Origin: Candidatus Cryptobacteroides intestinavium
GTDB taxonomy: Bacteria; Bacteroidota; Bacteroidia; Bacteroidales; UBA932
NCBI GenBank assembly: GCA_017694845.1
Contig: JADIMI010000070.1
Location: 1 to 64,000 of the forward strand
Direction of reading: 5' to 3'
Length of the DNA stretch: 64,000 bases
Part shown: one piece after another, positions 38,354-47,446 of the stretch
Layout of the letters: every line of letters starts with the position of its first letter
Position numbering within the stretch: position 1 is the stretch's first letter
The notes under the pieces: generated by a model
Told to the model about the DNA's origin: nothing
Seen by the model: the letters and a program-made list of their open reading frames with translations, nothing else
The model's database searches: none
Made by a program: the position numbers and the translations under genes

Positions 38354-38490
38354 GTTGTACCATCCTGTCCTTTGTCACCATAGACGAAGCCGGTTTTCTG
38401 TCATCCTGAACGTAGCCGGAGGCGGAGTGAAGGATCTGAAGCACCACACAGGCCTCTACTTCGGTTTTCCGCACCAGATTCTTCGCTGCC

Positions 38491-38594
38491 GCTCAGAATG
38501 ACAGGATACTGCGCTCAGAATGACAGGATACTGCGCTCGGAATGACAAGGAAAAGGTGCTCGGAATGACAAGGGGAAGGTGCTCAGGAGACAGG
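38491..38594. repeat. 22-23-bp GAATGACA tandem array
   Basis: Units begin at 38491, 38513, 38535 and 38558, each GCTCAGAATGACA or GCTCGGAATGACA plus 9-10 variable bases. A shortened unit (38581-38594) ends in GAGACAGG. The first two units are identical. The lead-in CACCAGATTCTTCGCTGCC (38473-38490) is the reverse complement of the GGATCTG half upstream. Confidence 0.85.
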
Positions 38595-38644
38595 TTGAGA
38601 CTTCTTTCCCTGCAAGTGGCATATGATCCCAAATATCTTTAAAC

Positions 38645-38680
38645 AAAAAAGGGACACTCCTGCAGCAGCGAGAGTGTCCC
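38645..38680 (-). terminator. Terminator of the TonB receptor-BACON lipoprotein operon
   Basis: On the minus strand GGGACACTC pairs perfectly with GAGTGTCCC around a 12-base loop, followed by six T. It begins 22 bases after the stop of the lipoprotein gene. Confidence 0.85.
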
Positions 38681-38702
38681 TTTATCATATCCAAACTGAA
38701 GG

Positions 38703-40253
38703 TTATTCCGCCTCAATCTTTCCGTTGATAGAATAAATGTAACTGTCCGTAATTTCCTCAGTGGTATTATAGACATCCATATGACCGCAGATAACCACCT
38801 CATCACCTACCTTGAGCTGATCTTCCGAAGTGAAGTTTTCGTCACCGAAATACTTCCCTCTGAAAATATAGAGCTGATCCGCAGTTTCAGTACCGTCTGC
38901 AGAAATGTAATAAGTGGCATTTCCGTAACTTGGGCTAATTTCCTTGATTGAACTGACGATTCCTTTGAAATAGGCCGATTCCTTGCCATCTCCAAAGAGC
39001 ACCCATGCACCTGCATCGAAAATTGCATTTGCAGAGGCGACACTGTATGGATCATCCGCAGTTCCTTTCTCCGCAAGACCTTCCGGCAGACTCGCTGCAA
39101 GCTGTGAAATTTTAAGTTCAACACTCGACTCATTTGTCCCATCGGATGCGAGGACGGAAACTGTGACAGTACGAGTCTCTGTTCCGGTATTTTCAGTATA
39201 GTCGAACACGAGGCAGCTGCTTCCCTCGACATACTCTACGCCTCTGTAATCCAACCAGTCTGCATCAAAGTCAACTCCTACCACAAAAGTAGTACCCTCG
39301 GCCGGAACCTGAAGTGTTCCGGCAGGTTTGTTCAGTTCCCATTCTGTCTTATCTATCTTGATGAGATCAGGAGCCGGAGCCTCTGCTTTCACGAGATATG
39401 GTCTTATTCCTCTGTCAGCTGCAGAATAGGCACCCATCGAAGAATATTCAGGATCATACTGCATTATCTTACCGTTTGAGGCATTTGTCACCGTATACTC
39501 GAAATCTCCTGTCTGACTTACGGTCCAGACCGATCCTGATTCAGGAAGATCATCAGACACATTGCAACTGTCATATGTGCCGGTCATATAATAATAGCGT
39601 CCGTTGGCATCCTGTATCGTGAACCCACCATTGACAGCAGTCAAGGTAAACACATTGCCTGCAGTACTTGTCGGTGTGCCGTCATCGCCGACAACAGCCG
39701 GCTGGGAATTCAGATAACCGTAACTGTTCCCAGGAGCGACAGGCTGGATCGCATCCCATTCCGGTTCAGCAGCGGTTCCCTTGTTGATCATAAACCAGTA
39801 TTCCCCGGATTCCACCTCCGGATACTGAGGTGCGAGAGAAGGGTCACCCGGCTGTTTCACGATCAGATACTGTGCAACATTGCCACAGACGAACTGAATG
39901 GTGTCAGCACGGTCAAGCGCTGCATTATCCGCGGAGAGTGTGATTTCTATCTCAGCTCCGGCATCTCCGCTCATAGGAGAAACTGTAAGCCAAGGTCTCT
40001 TCTCCGTAATAGTCGCATCGGGATTCTGAGGATCAGACACTTCTACGTCAACTGTGTTGAGCGTGGACTCGTCCAGATGCCAGGCATCGGCGGCACTCAG
40101 CACGACCTTGACTTCTCCGCCCTCCATAGGAAGACCCACATACGAAGGATTTATCCTGATTTGATCCAGATATGTAGGTTCGAAAGCCTGCTGACAGGAG
40201 CTGAAAAGAAATGCTCCGGCAGCAGCGGTTGCGAATATAGCTTTAAGTTTCAT
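38703..40253 (-). CDS. BACON-domain lipoprotein with C-terminal OB-fold-like domain
   Basis: A 516-residue predicted outer-membrane or surface lipoprotein. The signal ends in the lipobox FSSC, with Cys at residue 19. BACON-like beta-sandwich segments occur near the N terminus (SYVGLPMEGGEVKVVL; RPWLTVSPMSGDAG) and mid-protein (TLQVPAEGTTFVVGVDFDA). The C terminus (GTADDPYSVASANAIFDAG to SYIYSINGKIEA) resembles the OB-fold domain common in Bacteroidetes lipoproteins. The ATG at 40253 is chosen because it starts a proper signal peptide; the frame is open 19 codons further. It begins 14 bases after the TonB receptor gene and probably works with it, but the ligand is unknown. Confidence 0.85.
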   Translation of the reverse strand: MKLKAIFATAAAGAFLFSSCQQAFEPTYLDQIRINPSYVGLPMEGGEVKVVLSAADAWHLDESTLNTVDVEVSDPQNPDATITEKRPWLTVSPMSGDAGAEIEITLSADNAALDRADTIQFVCGNVAQYLIVKQPGDPSLAPQYPEVESGEYWFMINKGTAAEPEWDAIQPVAPGNSYGYLNSQPAVVGDDGTPTSTAGNVFTLTAVNGGFTIQDANGRYYYMTGTYDSCNVSDDLPESGSVWTVSQTGDFEYTVTNASNGKIMQYDPEYSSMGAYSAADRGIRPYLVKAEAPAPDLIKIDKTEWELNKPAGTLQVPAEGTTFVVGVDFDADWLDYRGVEYVEGSSCLVFDYTENTGTETRTVTVSVLASDGTNESSVELKISQLAASLPEGLAEKGTADDPYSVASANAIFDAGAWVLFGDGKESAYFKGIVSSIKEISPSYGNATYYISADGTETADQLYIFRGKYFGDENFTSEDQLKVGDEVVICGHMDVYNTTEEITDSYIYSINGKIEAE

Positions 40254-40267
40254 ATTAGTCAGCCAGA

Positions 40268-43200
40268 TTAATTGAACATATATTTGATTCCGATAGACGC
40301 ATACCAGCACTGGCCAATGGTGTGGCTAGGAGTAAAGGTCTCTACAGAACCGTTGATTGCTGCAGGTGTGGAGAATACAGGATAACCGCTGTCATCCGTT
40401 CCAGTGTATGTAAGAATGCGAGCCTCTGAAGCACCGATTGCAGGATTAAGATACTTGGCCACACCCCAGTTGGAATTGAAAAGATTCAGCAGATTCCTGA
40501 TATCCAGACTGAGCTGAAGGGTGTTCGTGGTGTTCCCGATCTTGACTTTGAAGTCATGCTTGTAACTGAAGTCCAGACGATGAACCCAAGGAGAGTAAAG
40601 ACTGTAAGGCTCTGCATACTCACCCTGATGCTTGCTCAAGTATTTATCTTTATGAACATATGCCATAAAACGATCTGCGTCATCCTGGGAAGCGAACCTG
40701 AACTCACCGTTTGCGACCTGCTCATCTGTAGGAATATAGAGGGCATCATAGCCATAGCTGTCTCCGTTCATATCATTTGTCAGCATATATGAGTAGCTTG
40801 CACCCCCTCTCCAGGTCTCGTAAATGAGGCTGAAGTGATTTCCGCACTTGTCACTGTGAGAAACGGAAGCGATGAAACGGTCAGGAGTCACATACTGCGA
40901 ATTATGGAGCCCGATATTGTTAGGACCTTCTACTGAAGGGATATAGTAGAACGCAGACTCAGCGTTCGAGCCTGGCATTCCGGAAATATCCTTGCTTACC
41001 GTATGCGTATAGGCCGCCATAAAGTCGAGTCCGTCCACAGGCTGCATCTCGAGAGAGAAACTTGCCGAATAGCCGTATCCTTTGTTGGTATTCTCAAGCA
41101 TGAATGCCGGAGTGCCGGTGCGGAAGTCCTTAGGGTATACAGGACGGTTGTCTGCGCCGTTGAACCTTGCGAACCCGCCAGGGTTCTTCATACTCCAATC
41201 CTTGATTATCACGCCATTGATGGTCTTGTTATAGATGAACTCACCAGTGATTGAGAACGGGAATGACGTCGGGAAATTATAGTCAAGGGCAATAGAGGTT
41301 TTCCACACCTGCGGCATCTTGAACTTCGGACTTACTGCAGATATCGAAGACGGAACGGTTCCGTCTTCCGGTCTGATGTCCTCAGGAGTTCCCAGAGCGA
41401 CGAGGTGATCCTTGAGTGCCTGCGCAGTAGCATTTCCGTTGGCATCAGTTACGATTCCATTAGGGAAATACTTGTCCATAGTAGCGCTTGGATCACCGGT
41501 AAGAGTCTTGATTGTATTGTCATTGATCTGCGCCTGGTATTGCACGATACCGCTGTTTGTAGGCATATTGGTGAAGAACACGAGAGGAAGACGGCCGGAG
41601 AAGAGACCGGTACCTCCGCGTACAGTCAGGCTGTTGTTGCCGAATACATTCCAGTTGAATCCGACACGTGGAGAGAAAATAAGGTTGGAAGTAGGCCAGC
41701 GGCCAGTGTCTATATGACGGACATTGCCGTTTTCATCATAATAATCCAGATCCTTTATGGCGTTGTTAGTCATAAGGTCACCATTATCGAAAAACAGTCC
41801 GTCAATACGAAGGCCTGCCGTCAGGGTGAAGTTCTCGCTTGCCTGCCACTCGTCCTGCGCGTAGATTCCTGCCTTGTAGAACTGAACCCTCGCTGCAGGT
41901 TCTGACTCTCCGCCATAACCATAGGTCAGGCAGACAACTTCAGGGGCACGCTGCAGGAGGAAATCGTCCATACTTGCAAATCGGTAATATCCCGCCCCGT
42001 TTCTCATATAGACATTGTCAGCCAGCTGATATTCGAAAGTAACGCCTCCCGTAATCTTATGGCTGCCCGTGAAATATGTAAGGTCATCCCTGACACTGAC
42101 ATGTGTATTGTGGGTAGCATTGTTCCAGGTGAACAGTTCGTAACCGAGAGACATATAGTTACCGTTGGTGCCTGTCCCGTCAAGAATATCAATGAAAGGG
42201 AACTCGGACGATGGACTGTTACGCACGTCATCGAGCTTGGAATATGTCACAAGCAACTGATTCGACAACTGATCAGAAAACCGGCTGTTGAGATCGAGAG
42301 ACACTGTGCTCACGAGATTGTTCTGACGATACAGGGAATTCGCGAAAGACATCGCATACTGTGACATCCTTGGATATGCAGAACGCGTACCCCCGTCCAT
42401 CGAGGTAGAACTCGGGGTAGACCAGTAATGATTATTGGTATAATTGTACCGCAGCGCAAGCCTGTGGTTGTCATTGATGTTCCAGTCTATGCGACCCAGC
42501 AACTTGATATTGCCCTCGTTTGCAGGGAAATCTGTATAGGAACCGGTATCATAGCCATACTTCTCCTTCACAAAGTCAGAAACCTGCTGGAGATCGTCCA
42601 CAGTGACACGCGATACATAATTGTCCGGATTGGCTTCTATTCCGTTCTCCGGATCGGCAGCACGCCAGCGATTGACCACAGTAGGAGTATGTGTATATTC
42701 AGCATTGACGAAGAAAAAGAGCTTGTTCTTCACGATAGGTCCGCCAAGGGTAAAGCCATAGGTTGTATTACGGTCAACGGCCCGTGCTCCTGAAATCTGT
42801 TCGCCATAAACGGTGTCCCCCTGAAGGTTCTCATTCTGATGATACACATAGGCACTTCCTTTAAAAGTGTTGGTTCCAGACTTGGTGATCGCGTTCACAC
42901 CGCCACCGATAAAGTTAGTCTGACGGACATCATACGGAGAGATCACAACCTGAAGTTCCTCAATGGCATCGAGGGAAATAGGATTACCTCCTCCCGGAAG
43001 GCCATCGGTAAGTCCGAAGTTGTTGTTGAAGTTCGCTCCGTCGACTGTAAAGTTGGCCGTACGGCCATCAGCTCCGGCGAAAGTCATTCCGTTTCCTCCG
43101 TAAGGAGACAGTCTGGTCACATCCTCGATACTCCTGCTTACGGTAGGAAGCGCCACTATCTGTTCGTTTGAGATATTGGTCGCGGCACCGGACCTCTCGT

Positions 43201-43594
43201 TGGAAAGTCTGCTTGCAGCCGTCGAGACAACAATGGCTTCAGACAGCATCTCGAGGTCTTCTACAAGATTGGCAGACAGCCGATAGGAGTCAGCGAGCTG
43301 GAGGGTTATATCCGTGTATGTCACGGTCTGATAACCGAGGCAGCTAACCTCTACAGAGTACGGACCGCCGGTACGCATACCGTTAATAGCAAAACGACCC
43401 TCATTATTGGCCACCGCATAATAAGTGGTACCGGAGGGTGTGTGCTCGGCAACTACCGTCGCTCCCGGGATTGCTTCTCCGTTCTGGTCGGTGACAAGAC
43501 CGTTCAGACCGGAAGTCGTTACCTGCGCTGAGGCAGAGATAACAAAAAGCATTGCCGAAAATGATAGCAAAAGGCTTTTAATAAATTTTTTCAT
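40268..43594 (-). CDS. TonB-dependent receptor, Oar-like
   Basis: A 1108-residue outer-membrane receptor. The signal peptide KKFIKSLLLSFSAMLFVISA is followed by a carboxypeptidase-regulatory-like domain (GLVTDQNGEAIPGATVVAEH, about 25-110). The plug follows, with SPYGGNGMTFAGADGR and SPYDVRQTNFIGGGVNAITK, the last typical of Oar proteins. The rest is a beta-barrel ending in IGIKYMFN. It is not a classical SusC: the neighbour is a BACON lipoprotein rather than SusD. The ATG at 43594 gives a proper signal; an open frame of 17 codons precedes it. Substrate unknown. Confidence 0.9.
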   Translation of the reverse strand: MKKFIKSLLLSFSAMLFVISASAQVTTSGLNGLVTDQNGEAIPGATVVAEHTPSGTTYYAVANNEGRFAINGMRTGGPYSVEVSCLGYQTVTYTDITLQLADSYRLSANLVEDLEMLSEAIVVSTAASRLSNERSGAATNISNEQIVALPTVSRSIEDVTRLSPYGGNGMTFAGADGRTANFTVDGANFNNNFGLTDGLPGGGNPISLDAIEELQVVISPYDVRQTNFIGGGVNAITKSGTNTFKGSAYVYHQNENLQGDTVYGEQISGARAVDRNTTYGFTLGGPIVKNKLFFFVNAEYTHTPTVVNRWRAADPENGIEANPDNYVSRVTVDDLQQVSDFVKEKYGYDTGSYTDFPANEGNIKLLGRIDWNINDNHRLALRYNYTNNHYWSTPSSTSMDGGTRSAYPRMSQYAMSFANSLYRQNNLVSTVSLDLNSRFSDQLSNQLLVTYSKLDDVRNSPSSEFPFIDILDGTGTNGNYMSLGYELFTWNNATHNTHVSVRDDLTYFTGSHKITGGVTFEYQLADNVYMRNGAGYYRFASMDDFLLQRAPEVVCLTYGYGGESEPAARVQFYKAGIYAQDEWQASENFTLTAGLRIDGLFFDNGDLMTNNAIKDLDYYDENGNVRHIDTGRWPTSNLIFSPRVGFNWNVFGNNSLTVRGGTGLFSGRLPLVFFTNMPTNSGIVQYQAQINDNTIKTLTGDPSATMDKYFPNGIVTDANGNATAQALKDHLVALGTPEDIRPEDGTVPSSISAVSPKFKMPQVWKTSIALDYNFPTSFPFSITGEFIYNKTINGVIIKDWSMKNPGGFARFNGADNRPVYPKDFRTGTPAFMLENTNKGYGYSASFSLEMQPVDGLDFMAAYTHTVSKDISGMPGSNAESAFYYIPSVEGPNNIGLHNSQYVTPDRFIASVSHSDKCGNHFSLIYETWRGGASYSYMLTNDMNGDSYGYDALYIPTDEQVANGEFRFASQDDADRFMAYVHKDKYLSKHQGEYAEPYSLYSPWVHRLDFSYKHDFKVKIGNTTNTLQLSLDIRNLLNLFNSNWGVAKYLNPAIGASEARILTYTGTDDSGYPVFSTPAAINGSVETFTPSHTIGQCWYASIGIKYMFN

Positions 43595-43990
43595 AAGAAT
43601 GAAATTGAAAATAGATAGTTCTGATACAAATATAAATCGATACACACTTATAGGTCTTCTCGTTTCGGGCAGAAGTAATTCACTGAAATTCTTTCCATTA
43701 CCTCATAGAATTCAAATTAATAACAGCATTTCACGCAGCGAAGATAACATATTTAGGGATTCTGTGAAAATTTTTGGCTCCGTCTTAACGATTTTTTCAC
43801 AACCGCATCTGACGGTTTCAGCAGATATCTCACCCGGTCAAACCGGGAGATACCCAAAAAAGCAGTACGGTTTTTTAGAATTGTAAAAAACAGCATCTCA
43901 AAACAGAAAAATCTGAAGTTGACAGCCCGGCGGATATATGCAGTGCCGTCTCTATTGTATAATTTCGCTGTCACGAAAACCGGTAAGCTT
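43595..43990. other. Divergent intergenic region with two hairpins
   Basis: Besides the TonB receptor -7 box it contains AACCG/CGGTT (43801-43817). A larger stem (43827-43851) pairs ATCT with AGAT and CCCGGT with ACCGGG around a CAA loop. Further right, TATAAT (43958) lies 28 bases before the next start without a recognisable -33 box. I see no gene, and match no known riboswitch class. Confidence 0.5.
43627..43634 (-). promoter_or_regulatory. -7 box for the TonB receptor gene
   Basis: Minus-strand TATATTTG, an exact TAnnTTTG, 32 bases upstream of the ATG at 43594. No clear -33 box is visible. Confidence 0.4.
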
Positions 43991-45232
43991 ATGGAAAGAA
44001 TGATGAGACTGAAGTTGTCGGAGCTGTCCGTAAAGGCAATAATCATAATGGCTGTCATTGCACATCCGGGCTGCGGTCCGGTGGAGCTCGACCAGATACA
44101 GGACGGGGCAGAGAATGGCATCTCCGGCGGAGATACAGATGATGACATACAGATGATGCCTAAAGACAGATATGTCACCGGTGTCGAATATCCGGATGGC
44201 TATGACTGGATGGCAGACCTCGGATCGGATGCCGACGGTGCCGTGCTGTTCCTTATGAAGGGAGACGAAAGGATCGTGGAGCTTCCCGTGGGCTATGACA
44301 GCTGCATATCGGCGGACGCGGATATGCACAGATGCATAGACGGGCATCTCTACACGGATTTCTCCACAGACAGGGAGACAGTGATCAAGATGGATGGAAT
44401 CGAGCTGCTACGCTACCCGGGCAGGGAGATGATAACGGACATTATGGTCCGGACCGATGGCATATACACCTTGGGACAGCCGCGGTCAGGTCAGGGCTGG
44501 GTCTACAGGAAGGACGGGAAGATAATCATCTCCAGGAGCACGGGCGGGATCCTTCACGGACTGCATTCAGACGGTGATTCCGTATGCTTCTCGTACCGGG
44601 ACAGAGCCGAGACCCCATACGGCACCAGAAATCTGTACTGTCTCGTGAAAGATGGCATACAGCTGTCCATCCCGGCGGCATCGGATGTGATATGGATAGA
44701 CGATGCCGTCACCATAGATGGTGTCTTCTGTTACATCGCGCAGCTGAACGGAGTGACGGGGAAAGTGCTTGTACGCGGATCCGGAAGGGTCCCCCTGGAA
44801 ATGCCGGGAGATGCCTCGGGCATATCGGACTGCAGAATAGTTGCGGACAACGGGGACATCTTCATAACCGGGACGGTAAACGGGTATCCAGGGACAGGGA
44901 GCAGGGATACCGTATGGAAAGGGACAGAAATCCTCGACAGCACAGGGAATCTCAGAGAGATCCGGAAATGCTGTATCGACAGCGGGAGATGCTACTATAT
45001 CTCACCACCGGCATCAGGGACAGGGACTTCCTACCTGTATATGGACGGGAAGGATATGGCGATCCCATCAAGATACAGATTCATATACAATATGTGTATG
45101 GCGGTATACGCAGAAGACTGGTGCATCGCACTGTCCGACTGGACAGCCGGTAATCTTCCTGTCCTGTGGACAGGGGATGGGGCCACCGCATACAGTTTCA
45201 ACGGAGCATTCACCAGCGTAACATACTGGTAA
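43991..45232 (+). CDS. Uncharacterised exported protein, probable lipoprotein
   Basis: A 413-residue protein I do not recognise. The N terminus has a hydrophobic stretch (VKAIIIMAVIAHPGC) ending in a possible lipidation Cys, though the lipobox is weak because His sits at -3. Next is a short acidic linker (SGGDTDDDIQ). The rest has recurrent patterns of a DG or NG turn flanked by hydrophobic strands (DSVCFSYRD, GVFCYIAQLNG, GDIFITGTVNG), compatible with a beta-propeller; that is inference. It is rich in Cys for an exported protein. The frame is open from a TTG at 43919, but the ATG at 43991 gives a better signal peptide. It stands alone and converges on sufD with 7 bases between. Confidence 0.6.
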   Translation: MERMMRLKLSELSVKAIIIMAVIAHPGCGPVELDQIQDGAENGISGGDTDDDIQMMPKDRYVTGVEYPDGYDWMADLGSDADGAVLFLMKGDERIVELPVGYDSCISADADMHRCIDGHLYTDFSTDRETVIKMDGIELLRYPGREMITDIMVRTDGIYTLGQPRSGQGWVYRKDGKIIISRSTGGILHGLHSDGDSVCFSYRDRAETPYGTRNLYCLVKDGIQLSIPAASDVIWIDDAVTIDGVFCYIAQLNGVTGKVLVRGSGRVPLEMPGDASGISDCRIVADNGDIFITGTVNGYPGTGSRDTVWKGTEILDSTGNLREIRKCCIDSGRCYYISPPASGTGTSYLYMDGKDMAIPSRYRFIYNMCMAVYAEDWCIALSDWTAGNLPVLWTGDGATAYSFNGAFTSVTYW

Positions 45233-45239
45233 CTATATT

Positions 45240-45944
45240 TCAGAGACTTCTTGCTGCAGAGTCCACCATTGCGGCAATCTCTTCCCGCTGATGCCCGTCT
45301 TCGATGAAATCCAGCACAGGGGAAAGGAACGAAAGCATCTGCAGCACTCTGGCCTCATCTTCCGGTATGCCACGGGAACGCATATAGAACTGCTCCTCCT
45401 CATTGAGCCGGCCTATCGTAGCACCATGAGAGCACTTGACATCATCTGCATAGATCTCAAGCTGAGGTCTGGTCTCGACCTTTGCATCATCAGAAAGGAT
45501 GATGCTGTGGTTCTCCTGATACGCCTCCGTCTTCTGGGCGTCATAGGCTACGGTGATCTTGCCATAGAAGCTGACTCCGGACCCGCCGGAGACCAGTCCC
45601 TTGAAAAGCTGACGGGAACGGCAGTGCGGAACATTGTGGCGGACGTCCATTCCTATCGAAAGCCGGTCACTGCCATCGCAGAGATATATGCCTGACACTG
45701 ACAGTTCCGCCCCTTCCCCGTCAAGGTCGACAGCAAGGCTGATGTCATTTCTGCAGCCGGGCATCACTATATATACAAGACTGAGTCTCGCATCTTTCTC
45801 TATCACGACACGTCCGATATCCGCTGCTGCCCCTGTATGGCGGTGCGGATCTTCCGCCGGATAAAGAAACCTGCCGCCTCTGCCATCGCACATCACCACC
45901 AGGCTCGAGGACTGTCCTTCATTTATGCTGAATGTCTTTTCCAT
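45240..45944 (-). CDS. sufD: Fe-S cluster assembly protein SufD, short form
   Basis: Partner of SufB and SufC in the Fe-S scaffold. The C-terminal SufBD beta-helix is clear (QENHSIILSDDAKVETRPQLEIYADDVKCSHGATIG; EEQFYMRSRGI). The protein is only about 234 residues, whereas SufD is usually 420-450, so the N-terminal helical domain and part of the beta-helix are missing. The reading frame is clean, so this is a short form rather than a decayed gene. The frame extends three codons to a GTG at 45953; the ATG at 45944 is chosen. It is the last gene of the suf operon. Confidence 0.88.
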   Translation of the reverse strand: MEKTFSINEGQSSSLVVMCDGRGGRFLYPAEDPHRHTGAAADIGRVVIEKDARLSLVYIVMPGCRNDISLAVDLDGEGAELSVSGIYLCDGSDRLSIGMDVRHNVPHCRSRQLFKGLVSGGSGVSFYGKITVAYDAQKTEAYQENHSIILSDDAKVETRPQLEIYADDVKCSHGATIGRLNEEEQFYMRSRGIPEDEARVLQMLSFLSPVLDFIEDGHQREEIAAMVDSAARSL

Positions 45945-45971
45945 CTCGCTCACCGTTTTATCGCAATGACA

Positions 45972-46721
<750 letters not shown>

Positions 46722-46773
46722 CTTCCTATAATTTACTTGTTGTCGGACCCTCTCCCATGGCTGCATCCACCGT

Positions 46774-47433
46774 TCAGGCATTTCTCCTGTACAGTCTGGA
46801 CCAGTTGAACAGAGAGACGATCCCGTTTATCAGGTAAAGCCCGCACACGAACGGCATAAACACGTGACCGACAGATATGTGCAATATCATCTGCGTCACA
46901 TTTACCAGCAGCCATCCTATCCAGCAGTCCCATTTTTTCAGCGCAGACAGGAACTGGGCCAGCAATATCAGCACCGTCACGCAGGCATCGAGATACGGCA
47001 CCGGGTCAGACGGGAACACCCCTACAAACCATCTGTTCCCCATCATACTCAGCAGCCAGCCCCACAGCCACGCAAGGACAAAGACAGATCCCGCCGCCAC
47101 AAACCGCTGAGGCCAGGTCAGCATCGAGACCCTGAGGGCGCTGCGGTCATCCGCACTTTCCTCATCTTTCCGCGGATGCGTCCATCTGTAATGACCGAGG
47201 ATATTGATCCCCAGCGATATCGGCTGAAGAAGAAGGCTCGCATACAGATGCTTGTTCCAGAACATCAGAAAGAGCAGGAATGTATACAGATAGCCCACCC
47301 AGAAATTGTACTTGCTGTTCCGCCCTGCCAGAAAGACACAGGCAAGACCCGCCAGTGAAGTCACAAGATCTATCAGCAGCACGGGAGTGTCGCCCCCGAT
47401 GGTAAAAAGTCTGTAATTGATTATATCGTACAT
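46774..47433 (-). CDS. pnuC: Nicotinamide riboside/mononucleotide transporter PnuC-like
   Basis: A 219-residue inner-membrane protein with about seven membrane segments. The RNSKYNFWVGYLYTFLLFLM and KKWDCWIGWLLVNVTQMIL stretches, with closely spaced Trp and Asn residues in the pore, are typical of PnuC. It would import an NAD precursor by facilitated diffusion. The ATG at 47433 (MYDIINYRLFTIGG) is used. It lies inside the suf operon, 13 bases after sufB and 52 bases before sufC, an unusual neighbour for Fe-S assembly genes. Confidence 0.85.
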   Translation of the reverse strand: MYDIINYRLFTIGGDTPVLLIDLVTSLAGLACVFLAGRNSKYNFWVGYLYTFLLFLMFWNKHLYASLLLQPISLGINILGHYRWTHPRKDEESADDRSALRVSMLTWPQRFVAAGSVFVLAWLWGWLLSMMGNRWFVGVFPSDPVPYLDACVTVLILLAQFLSALKKWDCWIGWLLVNVTQMILHISVGHVFMPFVCGLYLINGIVSLFNWSRLYRRNA

Positions 47434-47446
47434 CTGTCTCTTCCTT

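Larger units (their letters stand above)
38138..38702. other. 565-base intergenic region with repeats and two terminators
   Basis: No gene is supported. In order it holds the fabG terminator, a full 71-bp inverted-repeat element (38283-38353), a CACCATAGACGAAGCCG module and one half of the GAATGACA palindrome (about 38376-38445). The opposite half with a tandem array follows (38476-38594), and the terminator of the BACON lipoprotein gene ends the region. Confidence 0.85.

Noticed and set aside
40268..43594. SusC-type receptor of a polysaccharide utilisation locus
   Set aside because: There is no SusD partner or glycosidase beside it, and the plug motifs are Oar-like.
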